This document shows positions 24,201 to 35,278 of a DNA stretch of 64,000 nucleotides, in pieces (position 1 is the stretch's first letter; every line of letters begins with the position of its first letter). Both the position numbers and the translations under genes were made by a program. The notes under the pieces are model-generated. The model saw only the letters and a program-made list of their open reading frames with translations. It was not told the DNA's origin and ran no database searches. Origin of the DNA: Pelodera strongyloides (Eukaryota; Nematoda; Chromadorea; Rhabditida; Rhabditidae); contig JAANDG010000047.1 of the NCBI GenBank assembly GCA_036852015.1, positions 372,001 through 436,000 of the forward strand, given 5' to 3'.

Positions 24201-26209
24201 ATGTACTATATTTAGATCTTTAGATGATTATATTAATGCTTATGTTCTACCATTTTTCAACTGAATTGCGATATTGAACACAGGGATGCAGCCACAGCCG
24301 AAACAATTAGTGAAGACGATTTGAGAAAAATTGATGTGCAAAGGGATAGTCACACAGGAGAATGGACAGAATACGAACAGAGGTTGGTAACATTGATTGC
24401 TTGTATATTTTGTTTATTTTTAACAAAACAACGATTGTTCCATGTTGAAGTAGCCTAGTTTCGTTGGATGGAGAGCGACAACAAAATACACAGTGCTGCG
24501 CTAAGGAAAACTCCAGTGGCGGTATGCACTATGCACGAACGTTGGAGCTGAGAGAAAGCGAGCTATCATGGGAAGCAGCAATACGTAGAGGCAAATTCCC
24601 CCAACTGTGAAGATTCCCGCTGTTCGTGCATACAGCATACGGCCACTGGACCGCACGCGCATACGTAGCGCCAAAAACGTCTTCGCGCATATGTGGCGCG
24701 CTTCTGGCGCACTCAACCATTTATGACGTTTGTGCAATGCCCAAAGAACTGGGTGATACTCGAATGAGATGTGCGCGGCCCACTCTTGGCCACCGAGAAT
24801 GTTTCCTCTTTGTTCGAAATGCGTTGTTTTCTTTCAGAACTACGAAAAGCGACAGCTCGGAGTCCAATGAGTCAATCGAGTATCTCTCATTTAATGTACA
24901 GGTGAAGGAACTAAGCATATATATAATTGTTCGATATATATTCTTTCTATTTAAATCCTCATATACGATTTGGGTCGAAACGGGGTGTCATGTAGTCATG
25001 TTTTCTCATGCCTGTATACAACTTTGATTCTTTTTCACTCTACACTTTTCATCTATTATCATTCAATAGATGATCATTTTCTTCTTATAAAAAATCCTAT
25101 TGTTAATCATTTTAAATAATATTTGCTGTATTAGTTTCCCCTTTCTAGTGTATCATTGGGGGATGTAAATTGGATGTGCCAGACCTACTTATATCATAGT
25201 GAGTGATATGGAGCCTAAACTATTCGAGTGGAAATGAGTCTACTGATATGGATCTATATACGGTATTGATTAAATTATTTATTATAAAAGTTTATTTCCG
25301 ACTTGCAGACTACAACAACGGCAACCGCAGACAAGGGTGGTAAAACAGCACTCGATGCGCTTCATGACCCAAGTAAGTCTATCTGTTTTTTTTTGGTCTA
25401 ATTGCCTAATTGCCTAATTGTGATTTTTGGTCTTATTTTTTTTCTAGCATATCGATAATTACCCTTCTTCGCCTTGTTTGAACCAATCAGGTGTTGAAGC
25501 GCTTCTTGATAGAATTATACTTCTTTTATACTTACCGTCCCTCGTGAAATCGAACGCAATAATAAAAAGACTATTTGAGGCGAACCAATAGAACCCATAC
25601 ATTCATATATACATTTAGCTCTATACGTTTTATATATGTCCATTAATTAATTATTTATAGATTCTATTCACCTTGGAATGGGAGATTTCGTTTTCTACAG
25701 TCTGTTGGTGGGCAAGGCAGCAATGTCAGGTAGGTTGATTGAAATATAGGCATATAGGAATTTTTCACTAGGTCAGGTGCTGAAAGCCAACAGGGAAACC
25801 ATTTGATGACATCTTGGCAACCAAATTTTCCCAATGAACCAGAACACATAGCATGAGTCGTTGGCAACCGTTTTTCGGTGAGATCCATTTGGCGACTGGT
25901 TGCCGACGGCTATTCCTCTGCTCTCATAGTATAGTTTCGGGTACGGTAATATCAACCAATTTAGGATCAGTCGCGGCTACTGTAGCTGCTGGAGTTGGCG
26001 TCGTGGTAGGACTCATCCTCACGTTATCTGTCTTCTCCGATTCTGAATCCACATGTCCAGCTCTTCCTCTATCGGTTCTCATTGGAATGGGACTTCATTT
26101 TGGCACAATCCACCTAATCCTCCCCTTTCTCCACACACTTTCGCTCTTGAATAGTGATATGCAAATTAGTAATGTCAATCAGGAATCGTTCCCTTTTGTG
26201 CTAATTTGA
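20908..26209 (+). CDS. hop-1: Presenilin, HOP-1-like (464 aa)
   Basis: Aspartyl intramembrane protease, the catalytic subunit of gamma-secretase (Notch/LIN-12 processing); ER, Golgi and plasma membrane. Exons: 20908-20970, 21285-21362, 21524-21604, 21799-21947, 22309-22396, 22722-22860, 23582-23655, 23915-24066, 24284-24382, 24838-24901, 25309-25372, 25661-25729, 25935-26209; 1395 nt in one frame. Nine membrane segments are expected: TM1 is in exon 2, TM2-3 in exon 4, TM4 in exon 5, TM5-6 in exons 6-7, and TM7-9 in exons 12-13. The first catalytic Asp (D200) is in LWDLFAVLTPIGPLKLV; the Asp codon is split by the intron 22861-23581. The second (D359) is in LGMGDFVFYSLLVGKA. PAL is at 415-417 in CPALPLSV. 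A sequon NMT lies in the first luminal loop. The acidic, Ser/Thr-rich loop (225-350) is unconserved. The N terminus is very short. GMGD and W before D200 resemble C. elegans HOP-1 as I recall it. The placement is probable; the family is certain. Confidence 0.95.
20999..21214. repeat. (CA)n microsatellite in presenilin intron 1
   Basis: About 215 bp of CA repeats with interspersed CACACG, CATACA and CACGCACG variants, filling most of the 314-bp intron. The long His/Thr and Val/Cys frames here are artefacts of the repeat. Confidence 0.95.
22450..22625. repeat. Dispersed repeat shared with 58560-58700
   Basis: TTTTGGAACTACACGGTAAT, then TTTTTCATATTA and GTGCAGGTTC, matches words repeated at 58590-58695. 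It lies in presenilin intron 5. A short open stretch with an acceptor-like TTTAAG before it is not needed: the true exon at 22722 continues the TM5 sequence in frame. Confidence 0.65.
23376..23551. mobile_element. Family A MITE, copy 3 (intron)
   Basis: AAGCGAAATACCGGCCAG ... CCGGCCGGTATTTCGCTT flanked by TA, ending 30 bp before the presenilin exon that starts with the catalytic Asp (23582). Confidence 0.9.
24490..24800. repeat. GC-rich foldback in presenilin intron
   Basis: Inverted arms CCAGTGGCGGTATGCACTAT (24511) and ATACGGCCACTGG (about 24638), with TGCACGAAC / GTTCGTGCA inside them, and GCGCATAC/TGGCGC words further right. It lies in the intron 24383-24837. No gene. Confidence 0.55.
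25775..25925. repeat. GATGAC/GGTGACC-type dispersed repeat (intron)
   Basis: AACCATTTGATGACATCTTG ... CATTTGGCGACTGGTTG has an inverted character and shares words with the repeats at 26455-26600, 37225-37405 and 46750-46860. It lies just before the last presenilin exon. Confidence 0.55.
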
Positions 26210-26871
26210 AGAATATTTTAGTCATGAGAAATGAAATGGTTATGAGATGAATTCATTACCCTACCAAAGGTAGTACATATTTTGTAATAGTAACATAGTT
26301 TGTGGTATCTTATAGAAGAAATGGATAGTAATCTCCGACCTTGGTAGTAATATTCAATCCTACTGTTCAGCTATATGTGAGTGATACGTGATTGTTTTTA
26401 GTTGTTGAATGGGTCTGTAGTATCATTGGAAATGGGTAAACCCATTTGGATGCGGTTGATTGGTTTTTTTGGCCTGCCCATCTGGTGACCAATTCGTGAC
26501 CAAGTTTCATCGAAAACCGTCATCAGTGGTCACGAACCAGTCACCAGATGGGTTTTTCGGTAAAAACCATATTGTGACGGGCGAACGACGATTTCCTTTT
26601 TACTTTTTTGGTTATTCGTATGGCATGTATGTTCTTTCTTTATTTTAGTTGTATTGCTTGGTCATTTCTCTACATGTTTTTTTTCGTCACTAACACCGAC
26701 TATTGACTATTGGTGCTTGATAGAAATTTCTAGGAGTTACTGGTGCTAATTTATTTCGATTTTATGCCTGAACGTATGCTTGTTATTTTAATTTTATGAG
26801 TGATACCATCTGAACTGAATTTAATAAAGATTTGATTGGGTTTCCTGTTACCTTGCTTCTTGAAAAATTTA
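26210..26871. other. Presenilin 3' flank
   Basis: Non-coding. It contains the 26455-26600 GGTGACC repeat (CATCTGGTGACCAATTCGTG / GTCACGAACCAGTCACCAGA, inverted) and an AATAAA at 26823-26828, a candidate poly(A) signal if the 3' UTR is about 0.6 kb. Confidence 0.55.
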
Positions 26872-27227
26872 AAGGGATCGGCTCACCTCAAATCGTGTCT
26901 GTTTTTTCTGTTTCTTTATTTTCTATAAGGGATAATAAAAATTTGGAATACAAAAAGTAGTGTTATATTTCAATACTCACGAAGATATTAGGTGATAAAG
27001 TGGTGGATCGATCGGCCCGAAATGAAAAAGTGTTAATTGTCCCATACAAACAAGGCAGGACAATTACACTTTTTCATTTCGGGCCGATCGATCCACCACT
27101 TTATCCCCTAATATCTTCGTGAGTATTGAAATTGAACACTTCTTTTTGTATTCCAAATTTTTATTATCCCTTATAGAAAATAAAGAAACAAAAAAAACAG
27201 ACACAATTTAAGGTGAGCTGATCCCTT
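26872..27227. mobile_element. 356-bp near-perfect palindrome with AAGGGATCGGCTCACCT termini
   Basis: Two arms of about 165 bp are inverted copies, meeting around 27050 (AGTGTTAATTGTC...GACAATTACACT). It is flanked by TA and ends AGGTGAGCTGATCCCTT. The arms differ at only a few positions, so the element is young or maintained. A transcript across it would form a long hairpin. Confidence 0.92.
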
Positions 27228-28084
27228 TAAGCCTTTGAATTGATTAGGTGTAATATTTGGGAGATGAATGCTTCCTTCTGAGTTTTTTTCTAATAATAAG
27301 GTAAGTCGATATTTTTATTCTTGGTTACCTTTTTAGATTCTCTTGTAACAACGAAGTTGTAACAACGAACATCGGCGTTTAGACTGGTGTGTTTTTATTC
27401 GATTATTATTTATTTATTTATTTATGTATTTGTTTCTCGATCATCGTCGGTTCACCCATACACCTGTTCACCCATACACCATACACCTCTGTTACCACGT
27501 TTTTCTCCATTTGTAATATTTGTGTCCAAAAACTTTTTCTTTTGCTGTGAAGACAGCCCTGGGTTAGCTGTCCTCAAAAGTCCTGTATTTGATGTGAGTT
27601 TGTATGTAGAGGATCAGATTTTGATATAAAATATCCAATATATTCAGATTACACAATGGTGCTATCCCCCTCATTTACCTAATAGTATGCACAGATAATG
27701 TGATCAAGGCGAGTACCGACCAATGGGGGAGATTACTTGCTCATCCCCGAGCATATCTAATTTGCATAATTACAAAGGGTACATGCACTCCAGTCAATGG
27801 GTATGGGGTACATGGGTATGTGTAGAGTGGAGTGGAGGAATGAACTGACTTTCTCTCTCTCGCAAGCTCTATATTTCTCTCTCTCTCCTTCCATCTCTCT
27901 CCATCTCTTTGTCTCTCCTTAGAGAGGGAGAAAGGGAGAGAGAGAGAGATAGAGAGAGACGGAAAGGTTACTTTCTGCAAGCATTCCCTATCATGTCACT
28001 GAAATGTAAGAATGTAAGTAGTGTGGAACAGTTATATCTTTTGCTGAGAAACAATCCAAGTGGTATCCTTGCAAAAATGTTTTG

Positions 28085-28244
28085 ATTTTACGTAAGGTGA
28101 CAAGAACGTCTGATTCGATTTAGTCCAAAGTTCTGTCTCAATTTCCAACACGTCACGGAGAGAAACGCTGGAAAATTGAATTTCAAAAGAATCCTTAGAA
28201 GGTGGAGGTTTTAAACTACGATTCCGTGACTGCATGAAGGTTTT
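28085..28244 (-). CDS. Possible orphan exon, unrecognised
   Basis: On the minus strand an acceptor-like ATCATAG is followed by about 53 open codons with protein-like composition (LKPPPSKDSFEIQFSSVSLR, DVLEIETELWTKSNQTFL) and a donor-like GTAAAA. A second short open segment with splice-like borders lies upstream near 28332-28386, but the two do not join in frame. I do not recognise the sequence; it could be a gene relic or chance. Confidence 0.2.
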
Positions 28245-28928
28245 CTATGATATGACAATTGTGTGATACTATTTTGATAAAGAAGCCTTTACCCTTGCAA
28301 TTTGTTTGGTTATTATTAAAGGTCTAACTTCTTTGTCTAAGCTCATAAGTTCCTAATGCGAGCTTCAATTGGCTGTTGAGCTTCTACAATAGATTAGCAC
28401 GGCTTATTGTCTGATTAAATCTCAATACTCAATCCCTCTGTCAGTAAATTCCCCTCCCATTCCCATGTGATGGCATATGGTCTAACCACTCAAAATTTGC
28501 ATATCTGTCATTGGAGTCTGACATAAATGATTTGACAGACTTGTCGTTGGCCACTGTGTAGAATAGAGCGATGATTTGACATAAATAACTAGTGTCCTTG
28601 TTTTTTTTCATTATAGACATAGATTTGACAATCATAACGACCTGTTTTTTGGAACTTCCATAACTTCGACTTCTGGTTCTTTGCGAGCAGCGTAACGAGA
28701 ATCCTCACAAACAAACAGACAAACTCTTTTCATTTATGTTATTTTGAATACTGGATAAGGAAGAGGTTAAAATACGTATTGTCAACAAGTTTGCCGGTAC
28801 CGTCGTATAATTCTTATCAATATAGAATTTTGAAGATTTTTTTTAATTGGGCACCACGGATTACACACCTTGAACATCGTTGTGTTACTTTTTATCCACC
28901 TTTCTTCCTTAACACTAGCCCGATGACG

Positions 28929-29040
28929 TCAAGCAATTTGTGGAACTCGTCGCCTACTGCTCAGGACCTCTGCGGAACATGTCATAAGCAAACTTTGAAT
29001 TTGAACCCCCTTGAATATAGGTGCACGCTCTTGTAAAGGA
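28929..29040 (-). repeat. Inverted partial copy of 16545-16665
   Basis: Read on the minus strand it contains AGAGCGTGCACCTATATTCA, TTTGCTTATGACATG and GCGACGAGTTCCA, as in the acyl-CoA synthetase intron. It carries a 6-bp insertion (CAGTAG) and substitutions. Confidence 0.7.
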
Positions 29041-29487
29041 TTTATTTTAGTTTTAGTTTTTTTTCCTCGATAAAACAATTCCCTTTCGAATGTACTAGCT
29101 AGATATTCCACACTCTTTTCACGGATACTTTCCCCACTTCTCTTTTCCTTTTTCGGAATAGAATTCATTCAATTTTACGCCTTTTACCTTCTTTCTCTTC
29201 ACACAATTTTCGGACGTTGCTACTTCGAAAGGGGAAGCCACGTTTCACTTTTTTAGATATAATCTTTTATAGTGTTAACCTTGTAACTTTGAATTTGGAA
29301 GCACCCTGCCCCATTAATGATAATGATAATATTATTATTCCCTTGCTAGCCTGAACACTAAAAGTTAGTAGAGAACTGAGCAGAAAGGCACACAGTTATT
29401 TTGGACTAGGTTAAATCCACGGGAAGGGAAGCATAGCTGCAGGTCTTCCGAGTGGAAGGTTACCGAATTTTCTTGGCGTGAGTATCC

Positions 29488-29655
29488 GTTTTCAGTTCCA
29501 GTTTCGGTTCCAGTTTCGGTCCCATTTCATGTCCCGTTTTCGTTCCATCCCTAGCTTGGTTCAGTTTCGGTTCCGGTTGGTCTCCGTTCCGGTGTCAGGC
29601 CAATTTTCCGTTCCAGTTCCCGTTCCAGTTTGTTTCCGTTCCAGTTTCAGATCAG
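29488..29655. repeat. TTCCGTTCCAGTTTC minisatellite-like tract
   Basis: Irregular reiteration of GTTCC(A/G)GTTTCGGTTCC words over about 170 bp. No conserved period and no gene. Confidence 0.7.
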
Positions 29656-30550
29656 GGCCGTACGTTCACTTCGGGAGCTCTTAGTTAGGAACGCTTACAT
29701 TTCGGAACACGGTCCTTAACCCTATTCCATTGAGCACTACTTCCTGCAATGAATCATTGTGAACGTCGAAGTTGTGTCTTGTTATAAATTGAATTAGAAC
29801 GGACCTTCTGTTTTCAATGTTCCACAAGTGCACTTTGGACAATTAGGAGGGAGAGGGAGAGGGAGGGAGAGAGGGAGGAGGGAGAGAGGGAGAGAAACAA
29901 TAGAGAGGGAAAGAGAGGAGAAAGAGAGAAGAGAGAGACCTGTTATATGAGATTCAGAATTATGATGGGTCAACCGATATACATATTTATATCGATTGCT
30001 TTACGGCTTTACGTGTCTTCTTCTGACAATCCTAATACTTACTCGTGCCTCCCCTCTTGTGATACCAAAGCTTACACCCTTACACCCCTGACTTAGTCTT
30101 TATTTTGAACGGCACCAATAATACAGGCTGCCTTATATAATTGCCTTCCCATATATCAAACTTCTTATTAGATCCGCTTCCAATTTCCATGCTACGAAAT
30201 TCAACATCTGGAGCAATGCCCTTGGGCCGTTATTTATAGTGCACATGAGCTACAGTACACTTGAAAGGATACTGTACGCGGGAGGACAGTTTATTTAAAT
30301 TTATTCGCTCATTATTGTCAAAAAGAGCCTCGGTCGCCCTTGAGCCGCTTCGTCATGGCTATTTTATATCCCGCCATCCAGTTTGGAATACGGAATTTAT
30401 GTTGATTTGAGCGGATCGAATTAAGTTTATGATGATCTACAGTAGGAGAAATGAGTGTAAGTACGGTAGTTTAAGTATTGCGAATTACGAGGATCAAATA
30501 CAATTAGTGCATCTTTAGGGCTATGTTTATGGGTTTTCGAGGAGGATTTA

Positions 30551-30710
30551 AAGCGATCTAACAGCCGGTTTTATGTTAGAGAACTGCATTACCATGTGTT
30601 GTCTACATATGAATATGAATAAAGAACTCGCAGTATTGCGTATTTGCATACACTTAGAAGGGAATATTGAGTACAACACACGCTTCACAAACCGGGTGAT
30701 ATACCGCTTT
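30551..30710. mobile_element. Family B MITE-like element
   Basis: It starts TA|AAGCGATCTAACAGCCGG and ends CACAAACCGGGTGATATACCGCTT. About 160 bp, AT-rich interior, no coding capacity. Confidence 0.6.
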
Positions 30711-30716
30711 CACACT

Positions 30717-30847
30717 GTGCGGTAGACGGGTTTGAAACGTTTGCTGGCCAACTCCATTCTCATTCATCGTTTGCAAATTTATGTCTCCTTCTGTGCACTT
30801 CCCTCAGTTGACTTGCATGCACTTCAAAACCACTGGTCATACCGCTT
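30717..30847. mobile_element. Family B-like element, decayed left end
   Basis: Left GCGGTAGACGGGTTTGAAAC, right CAAAACCACTGGTCATACCGCTT followed by TA. It lies almost directly after the previous element. Confidence 0.5.
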
Positions 30848-31121
30848 TAAAATATAAGCGATGATTGTTCTTCTCACAACATCTGACTTCCGATACTTGA
30901 AGCACGTCAATGAATAGAAATGAGACTGGCGACAGTCGCTCTAATCCGCGACAACAATAATTTGAGGCGCGTCAAATGTCGCTTGTCGCAAACACTCGAG
31001 CACGGCGACCTGTAAAACATCTGTCGGAAGTAGTGGGGACAGATGTAATCTTTTGTGTGAATTGTTGCTTTACAAGGGCTAATTGGTGGTTCAATTTTGG
31101 GTTTATTGGCAAATTATTTTC

Positions 31122-31478
31122 ACAGGAAAGTGAAAACCCCGATTTCGCCCCGATCATTTGTCAAAAAACCTCGATTTCGCCCCGATTCTCTCAAAAAACC
31201 CCACAAAAAGCCCGAGCACGTCCCGATTTCGCCCCGATCACAAATAATCAGGGCATAATTGGGAACAAGGCCGGATTTCGCCCCGATTCTTTCAAAAAAC
31301 CCCGATTTCGCCCCGATCATTTGTCGAAAAACCCCGATTTCGCCCCGATTATTTCCCAAAACCCCGATTTCGCCCCGATCATTTGTCGAAAAACCCCGAT
31401 TTCGCCCCGATCACGGCCCGATTTTTTGAGGGCCTTGATCGGGGCGAAATCGGGGGTTTTCATTTCCCATGTTTCTTG
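31122..31478. repeat. CCCCGATTTCGCCCCGAT array bounded by inverted ends
   Basis: AACCCCGATTTCGCCCCGAT recurs about eight times at 31136-31410 with spacers TCATTTGTCGAAAAA or TCTTTCAAAAAA. The right end turns into the opposite orientation (GATCGGGGCGAAATCGG at 31438). GAAAGTGAAAA and TTTTCATTTCCC mirror each other at the edges. The long Pro/Asp/Phe-Ala-Pro-Ile frames here are repeat artefacts. Confidence 0.85.
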
Positions 31479-33348
31479 TAAGGTTGGAGAGCCTACAGCA
31501 GTGGTGAAGGAAATCATAACACCAACACTACACCTCGATCTTTTATAACCTATTCCTATTGTGTACGGTAAGATGGATGACTTTGTTTTGTATTTCCATG
31601 GCTACTCTCTCTCTCTCTCCCTCTCCCTCTCTCTCTCCCACTCCCTCTCCCTCTCTCTCTCCCTCTCTCTCCCTCTCTCTCTTTCTCCCTCTCTCTCCTT
31701 CTCCCTTATGGTAAGCGATCTGTGTCTGTGCTAAGTGCCTCTAATCTTCTTTGATATATCGTCGACCTCCTTAAGTCGACACTTTATACATAAGCTATGG
31801 GGCTTAACTGTTGCCAATAGGATCAAACCCACCCCCCACCCTCTCCTTCAAGTTATATAAGTATAAGTTAGTCTACTAACGTATAAGAAGGGATTATTTA
31901 AGTCATTAAAATATTAATTCGAGCTAAGAGGGCTAGCAATTTGTGAGCTGGAACGAACTCGTTACCTACACTGCTGCCGTCGCTGGGATATATGTACGTA
32001 ATTAGAAGTGTTTGTTTCAAGTCGTACAATTATGGGCGAGCGGAGATATTATCTTCACCTATTTATTTTAAAGCCAAATACCGGCCGGTTTTTGAAGCGC
32101 AACAACTGAATTCTTACGTATTTATGCTAATTTGTTCGAATTTAGCTCGATTTTTTTATTATAATTTATGTTCATTTGCATAAGCTGCATAAGAATGATG
32201 TTCTACACGATGTGTTTCAAAAACCGGCCGGTATTTCGCTTTAAAATTATTAGATAGACTTACTTGCGGACCGATGGTCCTGAGCCCGCGTTCCATTCGT
32301 TCACCTCACTGTTTTTCATTTTCCTCATTGTGCAATCAACGGCCCTGAAGGTCCGTCCCATACCTAGCTTTATACTTTTTTATTATACATATTTGTAACA
32401 TGTTTGTCGGTGATCGTAGCATTATCTCTCCTCGTGATGCTTTTCCCTAGGTCCGTGTTTCCAATATCCTCTATACATTAGGGCCCGTTGGGTCACTGTT
32501 GTCACATTGTTTCATGAATTTTGAAGTAACTAATTAGTGGCCAGACGAAATAACGTCTTCCTACATGAGTTGGGGAAATTTAGCTTAAAAAAAGCATTAT
32601 ATAGCATGGGTACATCTTATATAGAGTTGCATTATATAAGAGTTTATATAAAACATTGAAATTCTTTCTTTTTGACAGATAGAAAAGACAACGTAGACTA
32701 AACATAAACATAAACATAATCAGGGTGAAAACTGGAAAAAAGGGCTCTCGGATCAAACCCAAACTATGTTAGCGCTATCGCGCTAACAAAGGATACTAAA
32801 CAACATAATATAAACATAAAATAAATAATTAAAATAGTATAAAATAAATAATCGCATTTATTTATTCGCTGACCATTTCTTCTCTCAAAGACCTGCCGTC
32901 GGAACCCTTTTATGGCGAATGGCTGCACTGTTTTCCCAGTGATAACACAATTAATAATAATTCTTGTGTCTACAAGAAGCCCGTTCCATATCACATGCTG
33001 ATTAACACTCCGTGTTTTCATATAGTTTCTTGGAGAGGCTTGGAATTTTATGTTCAAAGCTTTATGGTACGTGGTTTGTGAAGCGTACCCTGCATAGGTT
33101 GGGAAAAAAACTGCATTCTCATATGCTAATTGCTGTGCTTGTCTGTGTATTTCCGGCACATAGAAGGACATGTATAGTATCCAGAATACGCTTCGCAAAC
33201 GCGTGCTGTACCTCTTGAAGTATATAATGTATATCTTTGTGTTGTGCTTAATTTGATAAAGCTTATTGTTTATTGTTGCTAGTTGGTGTGTAAGATACAG
33301 AAGTATAAAAATGCCTAACAGCCTTACAATATCCACATATCTCTCAGT
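31479..33348. other. Gene-poor stretch with CT tract, MITE A4 and a long minus-strand open frame
   Basis: A CT/CCCT tract lies at about 31600-31705. Family A copy 4 is at 32071-32241. A 190-codon minus-strand open frame at 32764-33336 overlaps a family C-like element (33063-33215) and has very biased Ile/Tyr/Phe composition, so I do not call it a gene. TTAGCGCTATCGCGCTAAC near 32770 mirrors 15518. Confidence 0.5.
32071..32241. mobile_element. Family A MITE, copy 4
   Basis: AAGCCAAATACCGGCCGG ... CCGGCCGGTATTTCGCTT flanked by TA. One substitution in the left terminus (AAGCC for AAGCG). Confidence 0.9.
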
Positions 33349-33908
33349 CTACAACGAAACTCAAGAGTTGCGCGCGGCAACAGTTTGGAGGTGTTTCCCG
33401 CAAAAGAATTTGATGCGCGCCGCAAAAGTTTTTCCACCGACTCTGGTTGCCGTTTTGGTGCGGGAAACGCCCCCAAACTGTTGCGGGAAACACCCCCAAA
33501 CCGTTGCCGAAAAGGTGCGGAAACGGTGCGGGATAAGCAGCAACTGCAAAAAGAAAGCAGCGTGTTGGATTCGAACCCTACACTCTTGTTAGATACTTTC
33601 TCTGAACAGCGCCTTAGACCACTCGGCTACACAACACATGTGATACCTGTGCTTGCGGAAAAATATTAGTACAACAACTGCACTTACGGCAGATCCTCCG
33701 AACGCTTTCAAAAACGTTGCCGAAAAGGTGCGGAAATGGTGCGGGGCGCAAGTTGCGCGCCGCACCATTTCCGCACCGTTTCCGCACCTTTTCGTGAAAC
33801 ACTTTGCGCGCCATTTCTATTCCGCGCGCATTTTGTTTCCCATTCCTTTGCGGCGCGCATTTTGTTTCCCGAAATGGTGCGGCGCGCAACTCATCGGCTC
33901 TCAGTGTA
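33349..33908. mobile_element. 560-bp foldback element with tRNA-Leu-like core, copy 1
   Basis: It is about 98% identical by eye to 45499-46058. The ends CTACAACGAAACTC and GGCTCTCAGTGTA carry inverted GAGTTGCGCGC / GCGCGCAACTC. The interior has GGTGCGGAAA(C/T)GGTGCGGG words in both orientations and a palindrome around 33745-33780. A tRNA-Leu-like segment lies at 33562-33635 (minus). It has no protein-coding capacity; the Arg/Cys-rich frames across it are artefacts. Confidence 0.85.
33562..33635 (-). pseudogene. tRNA-Leu/Ser-like segment inside the foldback
   Basis: Read on the minus strand it has TAGCCGAGTGGTCTAAGGC (A box and class II D arm) and GGGTTCGAATCC (B box). Ends GTGTTG and CAACAC can pair. 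The anticodon loop is expanded and the T stem is broken, so it is not a functional tRNA. It suggests a tRNA-derived, RNA polymerase III-type promoter within the element. Confidence 0.65.
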
Positions 33909-35278
33909 TGTACAATGGGCCAATTAAGCTACTATACCTTTATTTATTTTGTTTTATTCGAATTCACCAGGGACATTTTGCTTTTCTTCATTTTATATTT
34001 TTCGGATGCCTATACATTCAGACACTGCTGTCCTTTTTAATTATAACTCTTGTACGTCGTTACTCTTTTTATTCAATATTTGTATGGGTTTGTTAACGAT
34101 CTTAGGAGAAGGGTTAATATTTTTGTCTTTTTTTTACTTGTTAACCCATATTCTTTATAGTAACGTGTAATTATGTCTGCTTTCCGTCCATAAGGTTATG
34201 CATAAGGAAAAAACTCATTAGTTCTCCGTTACGTTTGCTGAGATACGCTCAAGTGTTTTGCTGCTTACTTAACTATATTTTCCAGTAGCTATTCATTCAC
34301 CTAGCGCGATTATAATAAGTTTATTATGTATTTCGTTTTCTATGGCATTAATTATGTTAAAAAAATATTGCATTGATTTCTCTGAAGTACTCCTCTGATG
34401 ACTATGGTTTTCTATGATTCTAAGGTTGTAAGTAATCTTAACTAACAATTGTTCCGCTTGTTCCCGGGGTCATTCAATGCATTTTTAAGTGTGCTTTAGA
34501 AATCACCCTAACAACCATAAGAAACGAACGCCTATCCTAACCCCCCCCCCCCGAAATTAGCATACGAATAAGAAATGACCTTCAACTAAAGGGCGTTGTT
34601 GGAGAGTGCAAGACTACCCGCGCGCGCATCTTTATAGTTTATACTTTTATGTATAGTTTATAGTTTTGTTTTGAACCTAAGGGTGGTTACTTTACAACCG
34701 ATAGAGGTTTGGCGGAGATATTCCAGTAAAATATTTTCCTTTTATTAAATTTGGATTGAATTTGTTTATTGTAACTGGGCCATCATAAGGTCCATGGTCT
34801 AGTATTTTCCAGCTTTGTGAATTTTCTGACCTGACACTTTTTTATTATTCTGCTCTACTGTATTCTGTTTTATGTGTTTTTTTTATATATTTTTATATAT
34901 ATCGTTTTTTTTCGGCTCTGCTTTTGTTCTATTCCGTGTACTCCGTGTACTCATATTCCGTGTACTTTATGCTATGCAAACGTTAAATTTCCCTTTAAAT
35001 ATAGTAAGGCCTATAATTTTTCGAACCTTGTAGAAAGTATAAACGCTGATCGTAGAAAAGATAAGTCGGTGTGAGCATTGTGCGGCGGCAAGTGTTAACA
35101 ATTAACATAGGGACTTACGCTCAGACATACACAGGTGAATGCACAATAATTGGAGATGACCTTGTACGTAACTGTTGACGGAGACGGGGAAACGTATTGT
35201 CTGGTTTTACTTTCTATCGTTTTATATTCAATTATGTTTTATACGCATATTCACTATGTTATATTGTAACTGCTTGTT

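Larger units (their letters stand above)
27228..31121. other. Gene-poor stretch with CT/GA tracts and short repeats
   Basis: No convincing gene. It contains CT/GA tracts at 27851-27960 and 29846-29938, the inverted fragment 28929-29040 (see 16545), a GTTCCAGTTTCGGTTCC-type minisatellite at 29488-29655, family B-like elements at 30551-30710 and 30717-30847, and a possible minus-strand exon at 28085-28244. Confidence 0.6.

Noticed and set aside
30976..31548. 190-codon open frame rich in PDFAPI repeats
   Set aside because: Follows the CCCCGATTTCG array exactly; the opposite strand is equally open, and there is no domain.
32764..33336. 190-codon minus-strand open frame with hydrophobic tail
   Set aside because: Overlaps a family C-like element and AT-rich sequence; extreme Ile/Tyr bias, no recognisable domain and no splice context.
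33266..34096. Arg/Cys/Pro-rich open frames, repeated at 45.4-46.1 kb
   Set aside because: Arise from the two near-identical foldback elements; several frames on both strands are open at once because of GC-rich words.
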